Assembly: GCA_943788935.1 (NCBI GenBank)
Contig: CALSSE010000013.1
Span: forward strand, 1-64,000
Direction: 5' to 3'
DNA: 64,000 bases
DNA from: an uncultured bacterium
Lineage (GTDB): Bacteria > Myxococcota_A > Bradymonadia > UBA7976 > VGTA01
The notes beneath the pieces were generated by a model, which did no database searches, had not been told where the DNA came from, and saw only the letters and a program-made list of their open reading frames with translations. The position numbers were made by a program, and so were the translations under genes. Of this stretch, positions 9,329-18,486 are shown piece by piece; position 1 is the stretch's first letter, and each line of letters opens with the position of its first letter.

Positions 9329-10162
9329 TCAGGTAACCAACTCGCATCGAGGTCGACCTAGTGATCGAAAGTGATTCAGAATATTGCATGCGAGAACAGA
9401 CTCCACCTGTCGAGAAGCTTCTCCTCTCGCTCTGAGTTGATCACCAAGCAATGTTTTGTATCTAAAGAACATATTTTCTACAGCACTTTGATGATAATAG
9501 TCTGATGTTCTTCTCCAGACTAATACACCATCTTCTTTAATGGACTTAACATGTACATCTCTTTGTCTTAAAGCAGCCTGATTAGATGCTGAGATCACTG
9601 CGTCTGTTCGGGGATGAATCAGCAGTTTTAGATCGGTTGAGCCACGATCAATGGCCGCTTGATATACATCGATTTGATCATATGCCTTATCAGCTGTGAG
9701 CGCGCTAATAGAGCCCGCTTGCTTAATCAAGTCTGGAGCGATGCTTCCATCAGGTACTCGTTCATCTGTGAGGTGACTCGCTACGATCAATCCGTCACTC
9801 ACTCCAATGTGGAGTTTACGCCAACCTCGGCGTTTTCGTTTACCATGCTTATGCCGCGTCCAACGGCCCTCACCGTGGATCGATAACCCTGTGCTGTCGA
9901 TCACTAAATCTATCGGTCCTGAGGAATAATGACCTCGCCCCAACTCATGAGCTGCGGTTGGTAAGCTTGATATCCACTCAATTCGAACTCTAGGCGCTAC
10001 CCTGCCCACCTCCGAGATGACTGATGGGGCGACAAAATCTGGCGCAGCTAAGCGAAACGTTCGGTTAGACGTAGCAAAGTCGAACGGTTTAGCGGTCTCG
10101 AGTGTTCTCGCCAAGTGTTTAAGACCTCGAGGCAGTGACTCGCTGAGCTCTTGAGCGCGCAC
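9329..10162 (-). pseudogene. in-frame chimera: LysR-type regulator fragment fused to IS5-family transposase C-terminus
   Basis: Residues ~1-80 match the start of a LysR effector-binding domain (AKPFDFATSNRTFRLAAPDF, then PRVRIEWISSLPTAAHELGRG). Its DNA-binding helix-turn-helix is missing; upstream lies a simple repeat. From about residue 82 the frame becomes an IS5 transposase core: IDLVIDSTGLSIHGEGRW with a catalytic Asp, ALTADKAYDQ with the second, and SAVENMFFRYK with the Glu. The N-terminal third of the transposase is missing. The GTG start is probably fortuitous. The fusion reads through 277 codons without a stop, so a hybrid protein is possible, but neither half is complete. Confidence 0.75.
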
Positions 10163-10322
10163 GGTGAGTCAGAATTCCTCTGAGACCTGAATTCCTCTCA
10201 TATACAGAATCCCTCTTAGACCTCTACAGAGACCTCTACAACAGAATTCCTCAACAGAATTCCTCTGAGACCTCTACACTTCTACCTACTGAGATTCCTC
10301 TACAGAAATCTCCTCTGAGACC
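10163..10322. repeat. degenerate simple repeat built on GGTCTCAGAGGAATTCTG
   Basis: On the minus strand this 160-bp stretch repeats AGAGGAATTCTG and GGTCTCAGAGG. Exact CCTCTGAGACC copies (plus strand) lie at 10177-10187, 10262-10272 and 10312-10322. It separates the LysR/IS5 chimera from the IS6-like stump and is the densest cluster of the dispersed motif in the window. Confidence 0.75.
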
Positions 10323-10574
10323 TTATTCAAACTCAAATCCTCTCTCAAGCATCATCTCACTGAGATTTCGTAAACTCAGACAGTATCTTAGCCTCCACCT
10401 TACGACCATCAAAACGAGATCTGTTGGATACTCAAGAAAGTTAAAAACGGTACCGCTACGCTCGTTGAAAGTACACCGACATCTCTTGCATCTAAAGCGT
10501 TGATAACCTAGGCTTGTTGGTCGCTTAAGTAGACTCACTTCAGTAGATTGACACTTCGGGCACGCATCACTCAT
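10323..10574 (-). pseudogene. IS6-like transposase, N-terminal zinc-ribbon fragment
   Basis: The 83-residue frame has CPKCQSTEV and FRCKRCRCTFNERSGT, a four-cysteine zinc ribbon, followed by YPTDLVLMVVRWRLRYCLS and LSEMMLERGFEFE. This is the usual start of IS6-like DDE transposases of about 300 or more residues. The catalytic domain is lost where the GGTCTCAGAGG repeat region begins. It is a non-functional remnant. Confidence 0.7.
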
Positions 10575-10824
10575 CAGATCATCTCCTTGCTCAAGATGCG
10601 ACTATCATACACCATTTGAGCTTGGTCAACGAGTTCTGACAGAACCTTTTTAAATAAGCAACACTGAACATCTGCTCAAAAAGTTATCTAGATCATGATC
10701 AAGTTAAGACTCCCAATAGGGCATCCTTTGACTTTGTTGACCTTGTTGACCTTGTTGACCAATCAGCGAATAAAAGCCGACTTGATGGGCCGCGGTAGCG
10801 ACGTATATTGTTGTGTGAGCCTTA

Positions 10825-11001
10825 ATGGATATATTTTTGACCCAGAAGAAAGCCTCCCTGCTCGACATCAATGGTGATCAGCTCCTTAAACTTAAGGGGC
10901 TAAAACACTTAAGATACCTTCAACTTGGTGGTAATCCTTCGGTGACTGCAGAGGTCAAAGAGCGACTCAAGTCCTCAATTCCTGAGCTTAATATTTACTG
11001 A
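10825..11001 (+). pseudogene. leucine-rich-repeat protein, C-terminal fragment
   Basis: A 58-codon frame contains LLKLKGLKHLRYLQLGGNP, one clear leucine-rich repeat, followed by a capping VKERLKSSIPELNIY tail. Intact LRR proteins have many repeats, so this is the end of a lost gene. A GTTGACCTT 9-bp repeat lies upstream, at about 10736-10760. Confidence 0.5.
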
Positions 11002-11157
11002 GACCGCTCCTCTCTCATCTGTCAAAAAATGGTGTATTATGGATTCTATCAGAACTCATTGATCAAAAAAGTGAAGAAAACTTAAAACTTAAAGCTAAAA
11101 TCGCCTAAAATATAAAGCAGAAGTCAAGTATGCTCAAATATGATCAAGTCTATGATC

Positions 11158-11553
11158 CTAACCTGGTGGTGGTGGCATCTCATCAAATCGAGGTATACCA
11201 TCATCGGGCAGTTGGTATACGGCACTCTTGACATAGACATGCATCATCGGTGGGGTAGGTTTTTCTAAACGAGAAGCAGGTAGCATGGTGATGCCAAAAT
11301 CAGGGCAAGGCTCGTACATGAAAGATCCACATTTGGCACAGGAGTGCCGTACATTTTTAATATAGCTGTGGGATACAGTTTCACCGGTTACTTTGATTTG
11401 ATCCATAGGCCATCCATTACCCCAAAAAAATGGAGATCCGGTGATTGAACGGCAATCACTACAATGACACACAGCAGAGAACACACATGAAGTCTCATTT
11501 AAGACCTCAACTTTGACAGATCCACAGGCACAATTTACAGAAACTCCACTCAT
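11158..11553 (-). CDS. GFA (glutathione-dependent formaldehyde-activating)/CENP-V family protein
   Basis: The 131-residue protein has the zinc-cysteine pattern of the GFA fold: NCACGSVKVEV near the start, CHCSDCRSITGSPF near residues 29-42, and RHSCAKCGSFMYEP near 69-82. Intact family members are about 110-150 residues, so this one is complete. The founding member binds glutathione and formaldehyde adducts, but most homologues, including this one, have no proven substrate. An AT-rich spacer lies upstream. No partner genes suggest a pathway. Confidence 0.85.
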   Translation of the reverse strand: MSGVSVNCACGSVKVEVLNETSCVFSAVCHCSDCRSITGSPFFWGNGWPMDQIKVTGETVSHSYIKNVRHSCAKCGSFMYEPCPDFGITMLPASRLEKPTPPMMHVYVKSAVYQLPDDGIPRFDEMPPPPG

Positions 11554-11719
11554 TTTATCTCCTTAATGGTGATTTATATAGTCTCAAACAAAGTTTTAGA
11601 TCGTTCGTTCATAGCCTTACATATTAAACAAAGGATCTGTCCATACATCATTCATATTATATTATAATAGCTTATAGATGGAACGATTACTATATAATAA
11701 GAGGGGATTTGATTTTAAT

Positions 11720-14473
11720 CTATGTTAGTAAACCATCTAAAGATAGGGCTAGACGGAAACTTCCATCGTCATCACGATATTTAGGTGTAGCCACAAAACG
11801 AAAGGCGACACGACAGTTGCCTTCTTGAGTTTTCCAACTTCCACCACGAACTACGCGATCTTGTTCTAAATCTTGTTGCTCTGCTTTTGAGGGTAATACT
11901 ACTCGAGTATCAGCTTGATAAGGAAATGGAGATTTAAAGACTGTACAAGTCCAGTCACGCATTGATCCGGATAAGGCATATTGACCCCAAGAACTTAGGT
12001 CAGCTGTCCATTTGTATGGAGTAGATGGTGAAGGCGTGGCTTGAGATAGTCTCATGTGAGCAAAAGAGGGATCAAAATGTTCGCCCCATGGGAATGAACG
12101 TCCATCTACATTCCTAGCCACTTTTTCCCACTCCATATCAGCAGGCATACGATATGGTCTTTTTTGTTTTTCTGCATACCACTGGCTGTATGAAAGAGCC
12201 GATTCATAGTCAGTATAGTTTGCTGGCCAATCTAGGTTTACAAAATCATTTTCCATACATCGGACGAAACCTGCTTCAAAACGGTATATACCTTCTCCTT
12301 CTTCGTCTCTTAATCGGGGCCTTAGACGATAAGCGGTTTCTTTATGACCTGAACGATATAGGTCTTGTATAAATAATAAGTATTCCCTATGAGTTACGTG
12401 TTTTTCTGCCATTAAAAAGCCATCGAGCCATAAACGTCTTTTGTGTTCGACATTATTAGATACTAAAGGATCACCGCCGGTATAAAACCACCCTTCTGGT
12501 ACATAATGAAAAGCAGTGGGGGTTTTACCTTCAGGTATTAATGGAATCGGCTTGACTAGGCTTTGACCAGGGGGAGTGCTTGACCATCCTCGCTCACGTT
12601 CAATCACAATAGGATATTTCAGTTCGTCATATCCTTCTGCTTTAATCGTTAGTAAGTAGGTACCAAGTGATACCTCTTGGTGAAGTTCATAAGTATTAGA
12701 CCAAACTGTTCTCTCTCCCAAAATCAAGCGTCGATTGTGTACTTGATAGGGCTGTGCACTTACCTCAATAGGCGTATCTTTGGGGACTGCAAATTTTAAG
12801 GAAAGTGGTGCTTGAGGTGCTAAATATCTTTTGAGTTGGTTCGCTTTCTCTACCTTAACGAAAGGCAGATGGTCTTTAATGATGGATTCCTGTTTCTTTG
12901 CTTCAAAAGATTTAGATTTCAGTTCTGCTTGATGGTGTGCTTCACGTGCAATCATAGCTAATTCAGTATGAGCTTCACCGAGGGAGGCATCAAAAAGCAG
13001 GGCATCATGTAGAGTTCGTTGTGCTAAGTATTGAAGTTGTTGAACTTCTGCTTCAAGTGCTTGCACTTGGTCTAGATGTTGCCAAACTGGCACTTTGACG
13101 GCTTCGGGATCTTCAGCCTTTAACGTTTTAAGTAGCTTTTCTCCTTCACTCTTTTCTCGGACTGATTTTTTATTTAAGTCTCTAGCTTGATCTAAGTAGA
13201 CCAAAGCTTCATCGACCTTTTCCAAGCCTTTTTCTCGTCGTCCTACTCCATCTAAATATTTGACTAAGTCGATCGCAAAAAATCCGGAACTTTTATATCG
13301 TTTGGCACTCTCTTCCTGCAGAGAACATTCAACAATATCTTTGAGTTCTTGAGGAATTGTTGGACCATTGATAGGCCACTGAACCCGTTTTTTTCTTTGT
13401 AAAAGAGCGGCGTTCATTTTTTCCATCAAAGGTTTTGTTTTGAAGCTGGCGTCTAATTTGAAGGGGACAGACCCCGTTAAAATTTCGTATAAAACCACCC
13501 CAAGACCATAGACATCGGTTTGATAAGAAATCTGTTGAATATCTCCCATAAGTTGTTCCGGTGCCATGTAATCTAAGGTACCAGCAATTGTGTCATGAGA
13601 AGTACGCTGCGAATGATGTAATACACTCATACTTATTAGCTCACCGCTACTCACAGAGAACTTGGTCAGTTCGTCTCTTTCTGGAATTCTGTGAGGTAAT
13701 GGCGAGATTGTGTCAGCTATTTCAAGAGAGTTTAGTTTTTCATACGTCTCTAAGGACACTAACGTTTCGAGTAATTCTTGATCAATATCAATAGTTTCAG
13801 ACAGGTTTTGATTAGAGGAAACTTGATCTGATATTAGTAGTTCATCAGTAGGAGATGAAGGCTTGGATGAATCTAATAACTTCTCTACCGGTGTTAAAGT
13901 TACTTGATAATGATCAACCACCTCAGTGGCCCATTCTTTATAGTAATTTTCTAAACGTTGTGCGATCCCCCAGTCAATTAATTGTACTGCACCATGGTGA
14001 CCGATAATAATATTTTGAGGCTTAATATCTCTATGTAGTACGCTTCGACTATGCGCATAAGCCACAGCATCACATACAGACTTAAAAGCGGTTAAGAGTC
14101 TCCTAAGAGAATAAGGTTGTCCTTCCGGGGCCCAATTGTGACCTATGCTATTTTTATGAAGAGCTTTTATTCGATGGTGTAAGCTTTCTCCCTCAGCAAT
14201 TTTCATGGTGAAATAAAAACGACCATTAGGTAATTTCCCTAAGTCATGTATAGGCAAAAGGTTAGGATGTTGTAAGCGAGCACTGACTTGTGCTTCTTCA
14301 ATAAAACGCCCTAATAAATCATCATTTATTCGGTCAACATGAATTAGCTTCATGGCCACAGTTCGACCCAACAGCTGATCAAAGACACGCCTAACTTCTC
14401 CCATTCCCCCACGTCCAAGAGGGCCAAGGTCTTCATAGCGTTCTGATAGTTTTTTGGGTGTTGACTTTTCCAT
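11720..14473 (-). CDS. Ser/Thr protein kinase fused to formylglycine-generating-enzyme-like (SUMF1) domain
   Basis: Residues ~10-400 form a Hanks-type kinase: the glycine loop GRGGMGEV, Lys42 in AMKLI, and HRDIKPQN at about 147-154. The metal motif is DWG at 167-169 in place of DFG. A polar insertion of about 120 residues separates it from GTLDYMAPEQL near 298. A helical, Glu/Lys-rich region follows, then a PEGA-like strand segment. The last ~260 residues are SUMF1/FGE-like: PEGWFYTGG, RPYRMPADMEWEKVARN and VVRGGSWKTQEGNCRVAFR. No membrane segment is visible. Such fusions are typical of myxobacteria and relatives. The FGE-like part may be a binding module; sulfatase-activating chemistry is not shown. 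Confidence 0.9.
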   Translation of the reverse strand: MEKSTPKKLSERYEDLGPLGRGGMGEVRRVFDQLLGRTVAMKLIHVDRINDDLLGRFIEEAQVSARLQHPNLLPIHDLGKLPNGRFYFTMKIAEGESLHHRIKALHKNSIGHNWAPEGQPYSLRRLLTAFKSVCDAVAYAHSRSVLHRDIKPQNIIIGHHGAVQLIDWGIAQRLENYYKEWATEVVDHYQVTLTPVEKLLDSSKPSSPTDELLISDQVSSNQNLSETIDIDQELLETLVSLETYEKLNSLEIADTISPLPHRIPERDELTKFSVSSGELISMSVLHHSQRTSHDTIAGTLDYMAPEQLMGDIQQISYQTDVYGLGVVLYEILTGSVPFKLDASFKTKPLMEKMNAALLQRKKRVQWPINGPTIPQELKDIVECSLQEESAKRYKSSGFFAIDLVKYLDGVGRREKGLEKVDEALVYLDQARDLNKKSVREKSEGEKLLKTLKAEDPEAVKVPVWQHLDQVQALEAEVQQLQYLAQRTLHDALLFDASLGEAHTELAMIAREAHHQAELKSKSFEAKKQESIIKDHLPFVKVEKANQLKRYLAPQAPLSLKFAVPKDTPIEVSAQPYQVHNRRLILGERTVWSNTYELHQEVSLGTYLLTIKAEGYDELKYPIVIERERGWSSTPPGQSLVKPIPLIPEGKTPTAFHYVPEGWFYTGGDPLVSNNVEHKRRLWLDGFLMAEKHVTHREYLLFIQDLYRSGHKETAYRLRPRLRDEEGEGIYRFEAGFVRCMENDFVNLDWPANYTDYESALSYSQWYAEKQKRPYRMPADMEWEKVARNVDGRSFPWGEHFDPSFAHMRLSQATPSPSTPYKWTADLSSWGQYALSGSMRDWTCTVFKSPFPYQADTRVVLPSKAEQQDLEQDRVVRGGSWKTQEGNCRVAFRFVATPKYRDDDGSFRLALSLDGLLT

Positions 14474-14565
14474 TAGCGACCATAAATGAATTGTATATTC
14501 CGTATCTACCTAAGTCCCAACTGCTTAACATTTTTTAAGGGAGTGAAGAAGCCCCATTCTCGATT

Positions 14566-14799
14566 GTGAAGTCTGCAGACCTAGGAGCCCGCTTTGATCT
14601 TGGCGCCCCCTTACAGGTGTCGGTCGGCGGTTTTTATACTCGCCTCTCAGATGACATCGCTTTTGAGAGGGAGCTGATTAGGAGATTGGTTAAATCGACG
14701 GATCCGGAGCCGATCCCGAAGCTCGTGGTTAAGTGGCTCGCTCGCAGTGCCCATACAGGGATGCCGAACGAAGTGGGGGAAAGGGGGCGCTGTATCTGA
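14566..14799 (+). pseudogene. possible TonB-dependent receptor fragment
   Basis: The first ~30 residues (SADLGARFDLGAPLQVSVGG, then FYTRLSDDIAFE) resemble a late beta-barrel strand pair of TonB-dependent receptors. The preceding bases extend the frame with EEAPFSIV, which fits too. Afterwards the sequence no longer looks like a barrel, and the frame overlaps an IS5-like scrap on the other strand. There is no signal peptide or plug domain. Confidence 0.4.
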
Positions 14800-14940
14800 A
14801 GCTGAGATAACTGCATTTGCTCTTGGATGAATATTGATTTGACCACCCTCTTTTAGCTGATCATTTGCGGCTATGTAAACTCGACTTTGATCATATACCT
14901 TGTCGACTGTGATCGAGTTAATCTTACCTATTTGCAGGGA
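14788..14940 (-). pseudogene. IS5-family transposase internal scrap
   Basis: About 50 codons give INSITVDKVYDQSRVYIAA followed by INIHPRANAVISAS. These parallel ISALTADKAYDQIDVYQAA and LLIHPRTDAVISAS in the fragment at 9.3-9.9 kb. The flanking parts of the same frame do not match the transposase. This is the fourth IS5-like remnant in the window. Confidence 0.65.
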
Positions 14941-14979
14941 AGGTGGGCATGGTCGTGAGCATGTGTATCCTCTGGTCAC

Positions 14980-15418
14980 TCTATAGGTTAAGTGGCAAAG
15001 ATTAAACTACTCACTCCTGGTCGGCAAGTCTGCTAGTCGAGCGAGTTTGGTCAATCGTGTTACAGACACATACAACAACCCCACAGCGCCAGTGACGACT
15101 TAATTACTTTCTTAGTCGTGATCCTCATCATCAGTTCGACTACAAATTCTGTTGTAAGAGGTCTAATCTTCTGTTGAGGCGTTCTTTCTGCTGTTTTTAG
15201 CGATTAAGCGAACTAAGCGACCGCCTTGAAAGTCTAGGTGCGTTCGCCAGTGAATATGAAGTACGTAGCTTGTCAAGTAGCCTTGATGCGTTGCCTGGTC
15301 CTGACGCACCAACAGGAGTCTATGTTCTTTCGGCTTCCGGAGACGACTAAATTCCCCCATCGGTCTCCTCCTGAGCTTGATCGGTGTAGCGCTGCGCCTC
15401 TTCCCGCGAACCCTGAAC
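14980..15418. other. 439-bp spacer, no supported gene
   Basis: A 65-codon minus-strand frame (15163-15360; contains HIHWRTHLDFQGGRLVRL) and a 62-codon plus-strand frame overlap. Neither has a recognisable family, signal peptide or ribosome site. Given its surroundings, this is probably decayed sequence. Confidence 0.4.
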
Positions 15419-16234
15419 TTAAATAAACCGATCTTGGTCAGTCAAGAACCTCTTAATATAGCCTAGGCTCTCCTCCCAGAGTCGCTGGGCGAGCGCAAGG
15501 TCTGAGCCGAGGGGCGAGAGGCGCTTCTCCTCTGCCTCGAGATAAAAATATCCACCTGACACGCCCTCTAGCTCAGGGCTCGTCGTCGCGTAGATCGCGC
15601 TCCTCGCGCCATGGTCAGCGCTCGGGACCGTCTCCCAGTTACGCGCCTCCATGTTGTTGAACAGCTCGCTCTTGACGTAGCCAGGGTGAACGGTGTTGAC
15701 AGCGACCCCGCTGCTCTTTTCAAGTCGGCTCTTAAGCCCGAGTGAGAAAAGGAGGTTACACAGCTTGGACTGAGAATAAGTCGCGATCCCATTGTACTCG
15801 GTGTTGCGAAACTCGAGGTCATCGAAGTTGAGGATGTCACGTCGATGCGCTCCTGAGCTCGTGTTGATCACGCGCGCCGCAGAGGCACGCTCGAGGAGAG
15901 GGAGGAGCTCTAAGGTCAAGAGCATCGGTGCGAGGTGATTCACCGCGAAGTTCATCTCGATCCCGTCAGCAGTCTCCTTAAAAGCCATCTGCCAAGTCCC
16001 CGCGTTGTTGATAAGAATGTCGAGATGAGTCAAGCGACCTTCGAGGTACTTCGCGCCTTGCACCACGCTCTCGAAGCGCGAAAAGTCCATGAGCACATAC
16101 TCGCTGTTTTGAAGACTCTGCTTCAGCTCTTCATGGATGCATACCCTAGCCCGAGTTAGCCCCTCTGATCGAGCAATGTCCGCTTGGCTTAACCCTTTAT
16201 TCAGTTCCACACGCCAACGATCAGCATTATCCAA
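15419..16234 (-). pseudogene. chimera: recombinase-associated HTH fragment fused to an N-truncated short-chain dehydrogenase
   Basis: From about residue 32 the frame is an SDR: ILINNAGTWQ, INTSSGAH with the catalytic Ser, and TYSQSKLCNL with the Tyr-x-x-x-Lys pair. The tail VNTVHPGYVKSELF is also typical. The glycine-rich NAD(P)-binding TGxxxGIG segment is missing. In its place, residues 1-31 read SQADIARSEGLTRARV, a helix-turn-helix typical of small proteins found beside site-specific recombinases. That frame stays open upstream to about 16385, so the TTG start is not a true gene start. Without the cofactor loop the SDR is unlikely to work. A clean in-frame junction near 16140 is notable. 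Confidence 0.7.
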
Positions 16235-16374
16235 GGCTTTGACTAAGTTAAGCCATTGTTCGTGTTTGTGAGCTTCGGCTAAGGCAGTACGAAAGTTAAG
16301 ACTTTGAATCGAGGGGTCATCTTGCTCAATCAGTTTGAGCTTTTCGGGAGGGTGTACAAACCACTGCTGACTTA

Positions 16375-17034
16375 GTGATCATGCCCGCAGCAGCCTCGAT
16401 ACTTGAGGTCACCCCTGACCCATTTGTCGTCGCAGCAGGTAGTACTACATCGGTTGAAGTAACCGCATTCGATGAATTCGGCAATGCCTTTACACCTACC
16501 GTAAACTGGACTGTCAGCCCAAATGCAGGCTCTATCAACGAAGATGGAGACTTTGAAGCAGGGAGCACCGTTGGATCATATACTGATGGGTTAATTGCTA
16601 GAGTAGGTACTGCTGAACTTGCGATCGAAGTTGAAGTCACTGCTGGTCCGGTTGCTGATCTCAATATTCAACCCACACCTGTAACCGTGAATGCAAATAA
16701 CTCTATCCAACTAACCGCTACTCCGGTTGACCGCTTCGGTAATACAGTCAGTAATACATCGATTATTTGGTCGATTGAGGCTGGTGGTGGTCAAATAGAT
16801 TCTAATGGTCTCTTTACTGCATTTAGTAACGCAGGTACCTTTGTAGATACCATTGTCGCCTCTGGTGCTGGGATCGAACAACGTGTGACCGCTATCGTTA
16901 GACCAAGTGCTGCGACCCGAATTTCACTGAGCCCAGCAACGATTGAGTTGATTCCTCTCGAAGAACAACAAATTGGTCTCATGGTATTCCCTCTTATTTC
17001 CTATAAAGATAAAAATGCAAGGGAGTTGGTGTGA
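16375..17034 (+). pseudogene. fragment of a large surface protein with bacterial Ig-like repeats
   Basis: The 219-residue frame holds two and a half repeats of about 85 residues. Each runs like LEVTPDPFVVAAGSTTSVEV, then DEFGN, then VNWTVSP, then GSINEDGDF. This is the BIG-type immunoglobulin-like fold of bacterial adhesins and cell-surface proteins. It has no signal peptide, and the last repeat ends abruptly after LEEQQIGLMVFP. Both ends of the parent gene are absent. Confidence 0.65.
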
Positions 17035-17085
17035 AGTATAATCAAATTCAGTATTGTTGTGTGTTTTTTAATAAAGGTAAATATT

Positions 17086-17226
17086 ATGGCGGAGATTATA
17101 GATAATAAGTGCTTTGTTTGTGGACATTTATACATCCCTAGCATTTTGAGCGGCTTTAATCGGCAAGGTATTCAAATCATCTCTTTGGATCTGATCTGCG
17201 TTCCCTTTGGCTTGTCACTTTATTGA
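17086..17226 (+). CDS. possible 46-residue protein
   Basis: An ATG preceded by TAAAGG opens a 46-codon frame. It contains CFVCGH near the start, a single C-x-x-C pair, and a hydrophobic end. No family was recognised. It may be a decayed fragment rather than a gene. Confidence 0.2.
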   Translation: MAEIIDNKCFVCGHLYIPSILSGFNRQGIQIISLDLICVPFGLSLY

Positions 17227-17284
17227 GTGTTGTTTTTGATATAAGGTAGGGCAGCTTTGAGTACGTAAGTGAGGAGAAATAAGC

Positions 17285-17871
17285 ATGAGCAGAGTATTGA
17301 TCGCTATGTGTGTATCGTTATGGGTAGGCTGTGGAGGCATGGTGGCGGGGAGTGGAGGCAATGGTGCGAGTGAACCACAAGTGCAGGTTAATCCACAAGT
17401 GCAGGCTAAGCTGGGCAATAAAGCAGGGGTGAAAGGGGGCCAACAATCTTATGTGGAATTTAACGCTGGTATTGCGTTTATTTCTGATCCAAATTTTAGT
17501 CATTTTCCAGGCGCATCTTTTTTGGTGGGAAAGAGATATGACCAAGCTGATGGAAACCTCATGTTGGAGATGGAGCTTGGACTTGCCTTTCCAACCATTG
17601 CTACAGCTAAAATAGGGGGGGATTCTATTTAAACAAGGAAGAAAAGTTATCGATTGTGGTTGGTATTCGACCTTGGCCGCTGCACCTGTATACTCAGATA
17701 AACTTACCTGAGGGACCAAAAGGTCAATTTATTCTATCATTCGAAGTTGGCTCGGCTATCATACAAAGCGCTCCATCATTATATGAGATCAGGGAGAGAC
17801 CTTATAGAGATTTATCTGCCGAATCTAAATTCAATGTAAATTTCGGGTACCGATGGAATATCGGTAAATGA
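17285..17871 (+). pseudogene. lipoprotein with beta-barrel-like body, frameshifted in a G-tract
   Basis: The first frame (17285-17632) has a signal peptide with lipobox WVGC and a GGNGASEP linker. Amphipathic strands follow: VEFNAGIAFISDP and LEMELGLAFPTIATAKIGG. It then stops. The next frame continues directly from about 17617 with FYLNKEEKLSIVVGIRPWPL and QFILSFEVGSAI, ending FNVNFGYRWNIGK at 17871, a typical barrel terminus. The switch lies in seven G at 17615-17621; eight G would restore one protein of about 195 residues. Function is unknown. Phase variation, decay or an assembly error would look the same here. Confidence 0.65.
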
Positions 17872-17990
17872 GGTCTCAAACTAGAGGGCTCAGAAGAATT
17901 CTCCATCGTCATATGTATGCTCTAATGTTATGTACAGCTATGAGGTCTCAAGTTGGTTGACGAACACCAATATAGGTATAAAGGGGTTTT

Positions 17991-18275
17991 ATGTCAGAAG
18001 CAACCCAGAACATCATGCAGCGTCTGTGCCAGCGGGCTGGTTTCTCAGCGCTAGAGGAAGGCCGCCTCAAGCTGGATTTGGATGTGGGTATCCAAAAAAT
18101 CTGGCCCATGATGATGTATGGATCAGGATTGCTCATGGTGCTGGGTATTTGTGCTGGTGTAGATCCTGATGTTCTCGATAGCAAAGCGACGTGGCCATTT
18201 GTTTTGTTTCTGGGGGCTGCAATGATGCTGGTCTTTGCTGGTATTGCTCGTTTTCGTACGGATAATAATCCCTAG
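17991..18275 (+). CDS. small membrane protein, unknown function
   Basis: The 94-residue protein starts at ATG behind AAAGGGG. It has a polar, helical N-terminus (QNIMQRLCQRAGFSALEEGR) and two membrane segments at about 40-56 and 68-85, joined by a short loop. The tail ends ARFRTDNNP. No family was recognised. It stands alone on its strand between the broken lipoprotein and the amide hydrolase. Confidence 0.55.
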   Translation: MSEATQNIMQRLCQRAGFSALEEGRLKLDLDVGIQKIWPMMMYGSGLLMVLGICAGVDPDVLDSKATWPFVLFLGAAMMLVFAGIARFRTDNNP

Positions 18276-18486
18276 AGGCTTAACAAGAGGCTGCTACCTT
18301 GTTAATGAAGTAGTGTCGGCTAATATCGATGAACACAGCTACTTGAGAGCACCTTTTGAGAACTCCTCTGACTCGAAACAAAGAAGCAGTCTATGATGTC
18401 GATTCTCGAAACCTTTATACATCTCTAGCGCTTCTGAAGTATGATGAATCACCAATGCATACAACCTCTTCTTAAAGGCCACGACC

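Noticed and set aside
10695..10877. 60-codon plus-strand frame with LTLLTLLTLL
   Set aside because: Low-complexity result of a 9-bp GTTGACCTT repeat, running out of frame with the LRR fragment.
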